Shown here piece after piece: positions 9,293-20,513 of a stretch of 64,000 nucleotides of DNA. Origin of the DNA: Thioalkalivibrio sp. (GTDB lineage Bacteria > Pseudomonadota > Gammaproteobacteria > Ectothiorhodospirales > Ectothiorhodospiraceae); contig SKJG01000067.1 in NCBI GenBank assembly GCA_007116035.1, forward strand, positions 1-64,000, read 5' to 3'. Every line of letters begins with the position of its first letter. The stretch's first letter is position 1. A model generated the notes under the pieces. It was not told the DNA's origin and searched no databases. It worked only from the letters and a program-made list of their open reading frames with translations. The position numbers and the translations under genes were made by a program.

Positions 9293-9709
9293 CTAGGCGC
9301 GGGCGTCCACGTCCTCTTCCTCGTCTTCTTCCTCGTCGCGTCCGCCACGGTCATCGCGACGGGGACGGGCCTTGCCGCTCTCTTCCTCCTCGCGGCCCTT
9401 GGACAGGGGCGAAGGTTCGGAGTCCGCCTTTTCCATACGCATCACCAGGTGTCGAAGGACCGCGTCGTTGAAGCGGAACGCGCTGACCAGTTCCTCGACC
9501 GCTTCCTCGCCTGCCTCGACGTTCATCAGGACGTAATGCGCCTTGACCAACTTCTGGATCGGGTAGGCCAGCTGGCGACGCCCCCAGTCCTCGAGCCGGT
9601 GGACGACGCCCTCCTGGCTCTCAACCATCGCGCGGTAGCGCTCGATCATGGCCGGGACCTGCTCACTCTGGTCGGGATGGACCAGGAAAACCACTTCATA
9701 ATGACGCAT
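9293..9709 (-). CDS. rpsF: 30S ribosomal protein S6 with charged C-terminal tail
   Basis: 138 aa [25 protein letters not shown]... Confidence 0.97.
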   Translation of the reverse strand: MRHYEVVFLVHPDQSEQVPAMIERYRAMVESQEGVVHRLEDWGRRQLAYPIQKLVKAHYVLMNVEAGEEAVEELVSAFRFNDAVLRHLVMRMEKADSEPSPLSKGREEEESGKARPRRDDRGGRDEEEDEEEDVDARA

Positions 9710-9733
9710 GCAAACTACTCCTTACGGGTAACA

Positions 9734-9769
9734 GCCTCCCGCCCGGAACAGGGATTCCAGCGGTGAGGC
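9734..9769 (-). promoter_or_regulatory. Candidate S6:S18-binding leader hairpin upstream of rpsF
   Basis: Minus-strand RNA GCCTC-ACCGCT-GGAATCCCTGTTCC-GGGCGG-GAGGC: outer stem GCCTC/GAGGC, inner stem GGAA/TTCC, CACCG on the 5' side of the internal loop, about 25 nt upstream of the rpsF start. Confidence 0.5.
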
Positions 9770-9878
9770 AAGAAGTCGCCGAGAGCGGCGAGAAAAGCGC
9801 GAAAGCATAGGCGATCGGCCGGCGCAATACAAGGCGAAGCGGTCCGGGCGGGGGCCCGCGCAGGGCGGAAATGGCCGA

Positions 9879-10619
9879 TCAGCCTCGTGCCCGCTGGCGC
9901 ACCGCCTCGAACAGCGCGATGCCGGCGGCGACAGAGACGTTCAAGCTGGCAACGCTCCCTGTCATGGGAATGGCCGCGAGGTGATCGCAGGTCTCGCGCG
10001 TCAGGCGGCGCAGTCCCTCCCCTTCCGCTCCCAGCACCAGTACCGTGGGCACACTTAGATCGACCTGGTACAGCAACGTGTCGGTGTCGCCCGCGAGCCC
10101 GACGGCCCAGAGACCCTGGTCGCGCAGGGTCCGCAGGGTCCTTGCCAGGTTGACCACGGAAATCAGCGGCACGGTCTCCGCCGCGCCCGAGGCAGCCTTG
10201 GCGGCCGCCGGCGTCAGCGAGGCACTGCGATCCCGGGGCACGATCACCGCGCGGGCCCCGGCCGCATCGGCGCTGCGCAGGCAGGCACCCAGATTGTGCG
10301 GGTCGGTCACGCCATCCAGGGCCAGAAAGAGCGTTCCGCCCGCGGCGACCAGGTCCGCAAGATCGGCCTCGGTCGCGCGCCGACGTGGCAGCGTCCAGGC
10401 CACCACACCCTGATGGCGCAGGTCGGCATGGCCACGGTCGAGACGGTCCCGGCGCACCCGCTCGACACTGATCCCAAGCCCCTCGGCAAGAGCGATGATA
10501 CTGCCCAGGCGCGCGTCAGCCGAGTCCGCAGCCACCTGCAGGCGCTTGACCCTCTCGGGGGCATTGGCCAGGAGCGACTCCACTGCATGTAGACCACCGA
10601 CGACCTCCGTCGGATTCAT
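9879..10619 (-). CDS. rlmB: 23S rRNA (guanosine-2'-O-)-methyltransferase RlmB
   Basis: 246 aa SpoU family: DGVTDPHNLGACLRSADAAG, VLGAEGEGLR, SLNVSVAAGI. Confidence 0.95.
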   Translation of the reverse strand: MNPTEVVGGLHAVESLLANAPERVKRLQVAADSADARLGSIIALAEGLGISVERVRRDRLDRGHADLRHQGVVAWTLPRRRATEADLADLVAAGGTLFLALDGVTDPHNLGACLRSADAAGARAVIVPRDRSASLTPAAAKAASGAAETVPLISVVNLARTLRTLRDQGLWAVGLAGDTDTLLYQVDLSVPTVLVLGAEGEGLRRLTRETCDHLAAIPMTGSVASLNVSVAAGIALFEAVRQRARG

Positions 10620-13360
10620 GAGTCCGAATCCCGACGCCTCCTGCGTCCCGAGCGCCGACGGCCGGATCCGGCCGCCGAATCATCCCCCGCGGGGGTTTCG
10701 GCCTGGATCTCCTTCACCTCCGGCTTGGTCTTGGACGACGGCCGGATCAGCATGGCCACCTCACCCTGGGGTTCGGCGCGGCGCCGGCGCCGGCGTGGCG
10801 GCTCTGGCGCGGGAGGGGATTCGGTGGATTCCGCTTCGCGCGGTGCCACCGGGGCCTGCCTCGGGGCCTGCCTCGGAGCCGGCGTCTGCGGAGCGGAGGG
10901 CGTGGAATCGACCGCATCCGCAGGGGGGTTCCGGCGGCGGCGCCCCTTGGGCTTCGCCTCAGGCCGGGCCTCGGCCTTTGTCGGCTCCGGCACGTTAGCG
11001 GGTTGCGGCGGTGCATCCGCCTCCTGCGCCGAGGCTTCGTCGTCCCGAGGCGCCGGCGCCTCGGGCTTGCGCCCGCGACGACCCCGGCGCCCTTGCTTGC
11101 GTCCGTCGCCCGCCTCACGTCCGGCACCCGCCGCCTCCCGCTTGGGCTTGCGTGGCGCGGCGTCGGTCGCTCGGCCTTCCTCGTCCACCAGACGCAGGTC
11201 GATCTTGCGATCGTCGAGGCTCACCCGGGTCACCTGGACCTTCAGGCGGTCGCCGATACGGAAGGTCCGGCCTCCGCGCTCCCCGGTCAGGCGATGGCGG
11301 ATCGGATCGAAGTGATAGAAGTCGTTATCCAGGCTGGTCACGTGCACCAGGCCGTCGATGAAGACATCGACGATCTCCACGAACAGGCCAAATCCGGTGA
11401 CCCCCGAGACCACACCATCGAAGACATCGCCGACCTTGTCCTCCATGTACTCGGCCTTCAGCCAGGCGATGGCATCGCGGGTGGCGTCGTCGGCGCGCCG
11501 CTCGGCCATGGAACAGTGCTCGCCCAGGGTCTCCATGTCACTGTGCGAGTACGCGAACCCTGCGATCTTGCCGCTGCGCAGTACGTGGCGGATACCGCGG
11601 TGCACGAGCAGGTCGGGATAACGGCGGATCGGTGACGTGAAATGCGCATAGTCGTCGAGTGCCAGGCCGAAGTGGCCGCTGAGGCCGGGACCGTAGACGG
11701 CCTGGCTGAGCGAGCGCAGTACCACGGTCTGGATCAACTGCTTGTCCGGGCGGTCGGCGGCCGCGCGCAGCACCGCCGAATAGTGCGTCGGCGTGGGCTC
11801 ATCGCCACCGTCCAGCGTCAGGCCAACCCCGGAAAGGAAATCACGCAGGTCGTCGATCTTCTCGGTCGGGGGTTGGTCGTGAATGCGGTACAAGGCCGGC
11901 ACCTTGTGCTTTTTCAGGAACTTGGCCGCGGACACGTTGGCGGCGATCATGCATTCCTCCACTAGCCGGTGGGCATCGGTGCGCTCCACCGGCACGATGC
12001 GCTCGATCTTGCGCTCGGGACCGAACTCGATCCGGGTCTCGGTGGAGTCGAAGTCGATCGCACCGCGGCGATTGCGTGCAGCGTTGAGCACCTTGAACAC
12101 CGCGTGCAGTCGCTCCAGATGCGGCAGTAGTTTCGCGTGCTGCTTGCGCAGGGACTCGTCGCCGTCGACCAGCATCGCCGCCACCTGGGTGTACGTCAGG
12201 CGCGCGTGGGAGCGCATCACGCCCTCATGGAAGGTGAAGCTGCGCAAGGCGCCGCGCTTGCCGATTTCCATCTCGCAGACCATGCACAGGCGCTCGACAT
12301 CGGGATTCAGCGAGCACAGGCCGTTGGACAGCACCTCCGGCAGCATCGGGATCACCTGCTTCGGGAAATACACCGATGTGCCCCGGTTGCGCGCCTCCTT
12401 GTCCAGCGCCCCCTCCCTTTCCACGTAGTGGGAAACATCGGCGATCGCGACCCAGAGCCGCCAGCCCGCGTTGGTTTCCTCGCAGTACAGGGCATCGTCG
12501 AAATCGCGTGCGTCCGCACCGTCGATGGTCACCAGCGGCTTCTTGCGCAGATCCAGCCGTCCCTTGCGGGCTGCCGCGGGGACCTCGGCACCGAACCGGT
12601 CGGCGGCGGCGGTCACCTCGTCGGGCCATTGGAACGGCAGCCCGTGCGCGCGGATCGCGATGTCGATCTCCATGCCCGGGGCCATGTGTTCGCCGAGGAC
12701 TTCGACCACTTCCCCGCGCAGGCGGGCCTTCCGCGACGCCTGCGGCCGAATGCGCACCACGACGATCTGGTCGTCGCCGGCCACGCCCAGGCCGTCAGGC
12801 GGAATCAGGATGTCGTGGGTGATCCGCTTGTTGTCCGGGGTGACCACGCCGACCCCGTCCTCGATCCGGATGCGACCGACCACCTGCTCGGAACCGCGCT
12901 CGAGGATCTCGATGATGCCTCCCTCGCGCCGCCCCCGGTGATCGACGCCCATCACCCGCCCGAGCACGCGATCCCCGTGCAGCACGCCGCGCATCTGCCG
13001 CGGCGACAGAAACAGGTCGTCGCTCTGGTCGTCGGGGACCAGGAAGCCGAAGCCGTCGGGATGGCCGATCACCCGTCCGCGCAGCAGGTCGGCCTGCTCT
13101 ACCGGCAGGTAGGCGCCACGGCGGTTGCACAGCAACTGGCCGTCGCGCTCCATCGCACGAAGGCGCCTGCGCAGGGCCTCCGTCTGTTCCTCGCTCACAA
13201 TGCCGAGGCGTTCCGCGATCTCCTCGAACTCCAGCGGGTTGCCGGCCTCGATCACGCTTTCCAGGATCAGTTCGCGGCTGGCGATCGGGTTTTCGTACTT
13301 CTGTGCCTCGCGCTCGAAATTCGGATCGACCGGCGGACGGTTGCTGCGTTTTCTGGGCAT
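10616..13360 (-). CDS. rnr: Ribonuclease R with long basic C-terminal tail
   Basis: 914 aa; RNB motifs DGADARDFDDAL, FTSPIRRYPDLLVHR; S1 domain VGDVFDGVVSGVTGFGLFVEI; then an Arg/Pro/Ala-rich extension. Confidence 0.96.
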   Translation of the reverse strand: MPRKRSNRPPVDPNFEREAQKYENPIASRELILESVIEAGNPLEFEEIAERLGIVSEEQTEALRRRLRAMERDGQLLCNRRGAYLPVEQADLLRGRVIGHPDGFGFLVPDDQSDDLFLSPRQMRGVLHGDRVLGRVMGVDHRGRREGGIIEILERGSEQVVGRIRIEDGVGVVTPDNKRITHDILIPPDGLGVAGDDQIVVVRIRPQASRKARLRGEVVEVLGEHMAPGMEIDIAIRAHGLPFQWPDEVTAAADRFGAEVPAAARKGRLDLRKKPLVTIDGADARDFDDALYCEETNAGWRLWVAIADVSHYVEREGALDKEARNRGTSVYFPKQVIPMLPEVLSNGLCSLNPDVERLCMVCEMEIGKRGALRSFTFHEGVMRSHARLTYTQVAAMLVDGDESLRKQHAKLLPHLERLHAVFKVLNAARNRRGAIDFDSTETRIEFGPERKIERIVPVERTDAHRLVEECMIAANVSAAKFLKKHKVPALYRIHDQPPTEKIDDLRDFLSGVGLTLDGGDEPTPTHYSAVLRAAADRPDKQLIQTVVLRSLSQAVYGPGLSGHFGLALDDYAHFTSPIRRYPDLLVHRGIRHVLRSGKIAGFAYSHSDMETLGEHCSMAERRADDATRDAIAWLKAEYMEDKVGDVFDGVVSGVTGFGLFVEIVDVFIDGLVHVTSLDNDFYHFDPIRHRLTGERGGRTFRIGDRLKVQVTRVSLDDRKIDLRLVDEEGRATDAAPRKPKREAAGAGREAGDGRKQGRRGRRGRKPEAPAPRDDEASAQEADAPPQPANVPEPTKAEARPEAKPKGRRRRNPPADAVDSTPSAPQTPAPRQAPRQAPVAPREAESTESPPAPEPPRRRRRRAEPQGEVAMLIRPSSKTKPEVKEIQAETPAGDDSAAGSGRRRSGRRRRRDSDS

Positions 13361-13510
13361 TCACTTCACTCGTTTTGGAGCCCCCCGAGGCCTTGGCCTT
13401 GGTCGGGTCCGCAATTGGAACCCGGGGGCATGACAGATCAATTGACACGTCCGGCGGAGGACTCTATATTGCGCGCTCCTGAAGCGCAGGACCTCACGGT
13501 CCATCCTCGT

Positions 13511-13597
13511 GCCGAGGTGGCGGAATTGGTAGACGCGCTAGCTTCAGGTGCTAGTGGGCGTAAGCTCGTGGAGGTTCAAGTCCTCTCCTCGGCACCA
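13511..13597 (+). tRNA. tRNA-Leu(CAG)
   Basis: 87-nt class II tRNA: GCCGAGGTGGCGGAATTGGTAGACGCGCTAGCTTCAGGTGCTAGTG...GGTTCAAGTCCTCTCCTCGGCACCA; anticodon CAG; encoded CCA. Confidence 0.97.
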
Positions 13598-13732
13598 TTT
13601 CTTCCCTCATCCCTTTTTCCGTTCTCCGGCTTGGCCGTGCCTACCTGGTGATGCGTGCGCGCCAAACGTGCCACGCCGTTGCGGCCAATCCCAAGCGCCG
13701 GGCCGGAAAGACTCCGACCTGCACGGCTTCGA

Positions 13733-16211
<2,479 letters not shown>

Positions 16212-16239
16212 CGTTTTCCCTGTATCAACAGTGCTTCCC

Positions 16240-16431
16240 TCAGCCACGCACCCAGGCCAGCAGGGCAAGGCCGAGCAGCATCGAGATGAGCCCGAACAGC
16301 CGCAATGTCCCCTCCGGCAGACGGGCGAGTTCCAGGAGGCCCTCCCGGTAACGGCGCGGCACCAGAAACGGCAGGAGCCCCTCAAAAACAAGCAGCAGCG
16401 CGAACGCTGCTGCCAAATCCGACCATACCAC
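16240..16431 (-). CDS. DUF2065 small membrane protein (YjeT-like)
   Basis: 63 aa, two TM segments, between hisZ and hflC as in other gammaproteobacteria. Confidence 0.8.
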   Translation of the reverse strand: MVWSDLAAAFALLLVFEGLLPFLVPRRYREGLLELARLPEGTLRLFGLISMLLGLALLAWVRG

Positions 16432-16442
16432 TCAGAAAGCCG

Positions 16443-17321
16443 TTATGGACTCTGCCGATCGTTCACCCCGGACGGGTCCTTGAAGTAACGGAAGAAGTCC
16501 GACGTCGGATCCATCACGTACGTGCTGCGCTCACCCGACAGCGAATTGCGGTACGCAATCAGGCTGCGGTAGAAGCTGAAGAAGTCTTCATCCGCCCCGA
16601 AGGCCTGGCCCAGAATCTCGGTGGCCCGCGCGTCGCCGACACCGCGGATCTCCTCGGACTCCCGGTAGGCGTCCGCCAGGATGACGGTACGATCACGGTC
16701 GGCACGCGAGCGGATGCGCTCTCCCTCCTCCTGACCGCGGGCCCGGAAGTCCTGGGCAACCCGCTGACGTTCGGCGCGCATGCGATCATACACTGATTCC
16801 GACACCTCGTCCGGAAGGTCGATGCGGCGGATGCGCACGTCGACCAGGGTTACACCCAGTTCGCGCGCAGTCTCCAAGGCCTCCTGGCGCACGGCACCCA
16901 TGATGGTCAGGCGCTCGCCGGCCACGACCTCGGCCAATTCGTACCGGGCAAACTCGTTACGCATGCCGTCGCGAAGGATCTGCGCCAGCCGCTCCTCGGC
17001 GTTGCGTTCGTCGCCGCGGGTGGCGCGGAAGAACTGCCCGACATCATCGATGCGCCACTTGGCGTAGAAGTCCACGATGACGTTCTTGGCCTCGCTGGTC
17101 AGGAAGCGGTCCGGCGGGATGTTGAGCGTCATGATCCGGGCTTCGAAAAAGCGCACGTTGTTGATCAACGGGAACTTCAAGTGCAGACCCGGCTCGAGGT
17201 CCACCTTGCGCACTTCCCCGAGCGAGAAGAGGATGACGCGTTCACGCTCGTCGACCGTGTAGGTGGACATGGCGATCAAGATGACCGCAACGATGGCGGC
17301 GATACCTGCTATGCGAAACAT
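16443..17321 (-). CDS. hflC: FtsH protease modulator HflC
   Basis: 292 aa SPFH/band 7 protein, next to hflK. Confidence 0.94.
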   Translation of the reverse strand: MFRIAGIAAIVAVILIAMSTYTVDERERVILFSLGEVRKVDLEPGLHLKFPLINNVRFFEARIMTLNIPPDRFLTSEAKNVIVDFYAKWRIDDVGQFFRATRGDERNAEERLAQILRDGMRNEFARYELAEVVAGERLTIMGAVRQEALETARELGVTLVDVRIRRIDLPDEVSESVYDRMRAERQRVAQDFRARGQEEGERIRSRADRDRTVILADAYRESEEIRGVGDARATEILGQAFGADEDFFSFYRSLIAYRNSLSGERSTYVMDPTSDFFRYFKDPSGVNDRQSP

Positions 17322-18526
17322 TAGCGCACCTCCCGGGCACGCGGATCAGGCCGTGGGGCCGCCGGTCGGTTCATGCCCGCGCTGGGCGTGCTGATTCCGA
17401 AGCTGCCGCGCGTGCCGTCCAGCGGTTCCGGGGTCGGGCCCGGGAGCGCGCCCGCACCGGTCCCTCGAAGCAACTGGTCGAGCGGCAGCATCATCAGGTT
17501 GTTGGTCTGCGCAACGTCCAGCATCACCTTGTTCGAGTCCTGGAAGATGGCCTCCACCGCCTCGATATAAAGACGCTGGCGGGTCACGCTCGGTGCGACC
17601 TGGTATTCCGCGAGCAGCTGCGAGAAGCGGGAGGCGTCACCCTCGGCTCTGGCGATCGTCTGATCCCGGTAACCTTCCGCCTCTTCCAGGATACGGGCCG
17701 CCTGACCGCGAGCACGCGGGATCAGGCCGTTGGCATAGGCCTCGGCTTCGTTCCGGAAGCGGGCCTCGTCCTCACGGGCGCGGATCGCGTCGGCGAAGGA
17801 TTCCTGCACCGGCTCGGGCGGCTGCGCCTGCTGCATCGACATGGCCGTGACGATCAAGCCCGCGCCGTAGGAATCGAGGGCCTGCTGCAGTGTCTGGCGC
17901 GAGCTGATTGCGATCTCGCCACGGCCCTCACCCAGGATGAAGTCCAGCCGGCTCTTGCCTACGCTCTCGCGAATGGCCGATTCCATCAACTGCTGCACGG
18001 TGACGTCGGGATTGCGCACGTTGAATTTGTAATCGACGACGTCCAGCACGCGATACTGCACCGCGATGTCGACGTCGATGATGTTTTCGTCGGCGGTCAG
18101 CATCAGCGCCCGATTCTGCAGCGTACGGATGCTGTCGACGTTTTCGACCTCCACACGCTCGATCGGCCACGGCAGATGCCAGTTCGGCCCGGGAGACGAG
18201 ACTTGCTGGAAGGCCCCGAAGCGCAACACCACGCCCCGCTCACCTTCGCTCACGATGTAGAAACCGGAAGCCAGCCACACCACCACTGCAATGATCAGCG
18301 CGAGGCTCACCACGGCCTTGGAATTGCGACTCATTCCCGAGCCACCGTCGTCGCCTGAACTGCCACTGCCACCGCCACCAAAAAGGCTGTTGATCTGCTG
18401 AGTGACCTTGCGCATCATTTCTTCAAGATCGGGCGGACGCTGCCCGCCGCCACCACCGCCCCCGCCGCCGCGTTGACCGCCGCTCCAGGGATCGCGCTGG
18501 TTGTTTCCCGGTTCATTCCAGGGCAT
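17321..18526 (-). CDS. hflK: FtsH protease modulator HflK
   Basis: 401 aa, MPWNEPGNNQRDPWSGGQRGGGGGGGGG N-terminus, band 7 domain. Confidence 0.95.
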   Translation of the reverse strand: MPWNEPGNNQRDPWSGGQRGGGGGGGGGQRPPDLEEMMRKVTQQINSLFGGGGSGSSGDDGGSGMSRNSKAVVSLALIIAVVVWLASGFYIVSEGERGVVLRFGAFQQVSSPGPNWHLPWPIERVEVENVDSIRTLQNRALMLTADENIIDVDIAVQYRVLDVVDYKFNVRNPDVTVQQLMESAIRESVGKSRLDFILGEGRGEIAISSRQTLQQALDSYGAGLIVTAMSMQQAQPPEPVQESFADAIRAREDEARFRNEAEAYANGLIPRARGQAARILEEAEGYRDQTIARAEGDASRFSQLLAEYQVAPSVTRQRLYIEAVEAIFQDSNKVMLDVAQTNNLMMLPLDQLLRGTGAGALPGPTPEPLDGTRGSFGISTPSAGMNRPAAPRPDPRAREVR

Positions 18527-18707
18527 TTACTGTGACTCCTACTATCGGTACAAGCGTATGAACGTGAAACCCGCGTTTGGTTCGCCAAGTGTTCTACGTA
18601 GGGGCCGGCATTTTAGGCACCACCCCCCCACCTAGCAAGCCCGGAGTACCCCGTCGACGCAGGGATCGGTCTCTCGCTCTCTGCGTTGGCACAAGCGGGA
18701 AGAAGGT

Positions 18708-20381
18708 TCAGGCAACGTAGCTCACGTACTCGGGATCATACATCTGCGCCTCGACCCAGGCCTGCAGGTCGGCTGGATGCTCGATTCCCGCCAGCCCCTC
18801 GGCGAAAGCCACCGCCGCAACCGCAACCGCGATCCGGGCCGAGACCTCGCGAACCCGAGACAGCGCCGGGAACAGGCTGCCCTGCGCGAGATCCTCGTCG
18901 CGCACCGTCTCGGCCAAGGTACGGGCGGCCACCATGAACATCGCATCGGTGACCCGCGAGGCCTGCACCGCAACCGCCCCGAGGCCGACACCGGGGAAAA
19001 TGTACGAGTTGTTGCCCTGACGCGGCACGAAGCGCCGCCCGTCGAGATCCAACGGATCGAAGGGGCTGCCGGAAGCAAACAGTGCCCGGCCGTCGGACCA
19101 ACCGTAGGCCTGCTCGGCCGTGCACTCCGCTCGGGACGTGGGGTTGGAGAGCGCAAAAACGATCGGGTGGTCGTTCAGGCGTGCCATGCTCTCGATGACC
19201 TCGCGGGTGAATGCACCCGGCACCGCACCCACGCCGATGATGGCCGTCGGACGCAACGCCTCCACCGCCTCGAGGAAGCTCACGAGCGGTGGGTGTTCGT
19301 GGGCATAGGGCCGCTTGTGTTCGGCCAGCGCCGAGCGGCCCCGTATCACCAGGCCCCTGGAGTCGACCATCCAGGATCGGCGCCGCGCAACGCCCTCTTC
19401 CATGCCTTCCGCCACCAATGCGGAGGTCAGCAGATCGGCGATGCCGGTGGCTGCCTCGCCCGCACCCAGAAACAGGAAGGTCTGGTCACGCAGGGGGCGG
19501 TTGGTCACCCGGAGCGCCGACAGAATGCCCGCCAGCGTGACCGCGGCGGTGCCCTGGATGTCATCGTTGAAGCAGGGGAACCGGTCACGGTACGCCTGCA
19601 GCAGGGGAAAGGCGTTGTGGTTGGCGAAGTCCTCGAACTGCACCAGGATCCCGGGGAAAACCTCCTGCGTGGCCTCGAGGAATTCTGCCATCAGTTCGTC
19701 ATATTCGATGCCGGCGAGGCGCCGTCGGCGCAGGCCCAGGTAGAGTGGATCCTCGAGCAACGACTCGTTGTTGGTCCCGACGTCGAACATCACCGGCAAA
19801 CAACGGCGCGGATGCACCCCGGCGCAGGCGGTGTACAGGGCCAGCTTGCCGATCGGGATTCCCATGCCGCTGGCGCCGAGGTCGCCCAGACCCAGGATGC
19901 GCTCACCGTCGGTGACCACGATGATCCGCGCGTCCCGGTAGGGCCAGTTCCGCAGAACGGAGGCCACTTGGCCCCGGTCCTCCGCCGAGACGTACAACCC
20001 GCGCGGGCTCCGGTAGATGTGGCCGTATTCCTGGCAGGCCAGCCCGACGGTCGGTGTGTAGATCACCGGCATCATTTCGTCGGGGTTTTCAATCACCACC
20101 CGGTAGAAGAGCGCCTCGTTCCGGTCCTGCAGGCTCTGGAGCATGATGAAACGCTCTAGTGGCGAGTCGATGCGCCGGAAGTTCTCCAGCACTCGCTCCA
20201 CCTGTTCCTCCTGGCTGGACACATGCGGCGGCAGGAGTCCGGTCAGCCCCAGCACATCGCGTTCGCGCGCAGTGAAGGCCGAGCCCTTGTTCAGGGAGGG
20301 ATCGCGCAACAGCGCCATGCCGCGGGGGAACCATTCGGGGAGGGGGCCCGGCAGAGCCTCGCCAGGTAGCTGCTGCGGCAT
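18708..20381 (-). CDS. maeA: NAD-dependent malic enzyme
   Basis: 557 aa; NKGSAFTARERDVLGLTGLLPPH, YTPTVGLACQEYGHIYR, DLGASGMGIPIGKLALYTACAG. Confidence 0.93.
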   Translation of the reverse strand: MPQQLPGEALPGPLPEWFPRGMALLRDPSLNKGSAFTARERDVLGLTGLLPPHVSSQEEQVERVLENFRRIDSPLERFIMLQSLQDRNEALFYRVVIENPDEMMPVIYTPTVGLACQEYGHIYRSPRGLYVSAEDRGQVASVLRNWPYRDARIIVVTDGERILGLGDLGASGMGIPIGKLALYTACAGVHPRRCLPVMFDVGTNNESLLEDPLYLGLRRRRLAGIEYDELMAEFLEATQEVFPGILVQFEDFANHNAFPLLQAYRDRFPCFNDDIQGTAAVTLAGILSALRVTNRPLRDQTFLFLGAGEAATGIADLLTSALVAEGMEEGVARRRSWMVDSRGLVIRGRSALAEHKRPYAHEHPPLVSFLEAVEALRPTAIIGVGAVPGAFTREVIESMARLNDHPIVFALSNPTSRAECTAEQAYGWSDGRALFASGSPFDPLDLDGRRFVPRQGNNSYIFPGVGLGAVAVQASRVTDAMFMVAARTLAETVRDEDLAQGSLFPALSRVREVSARIAVAVAAVAFAEGLAGIEHPADLQAWVEAQMYDPEYVSYVA

Positions 20382-20513
20382 CGCGGAATGTCCTCGGCGG
20401 AGCGGTAAGGAATGGGCGGAAGGCGCACAGGAAAAACGCAGATGGACCGGCTCCGAAGACGCAGTATCCGGCGCCCCTTCAGGCGCGTCAACCGGTCCGC
20501 AAAGCGCCCATGC

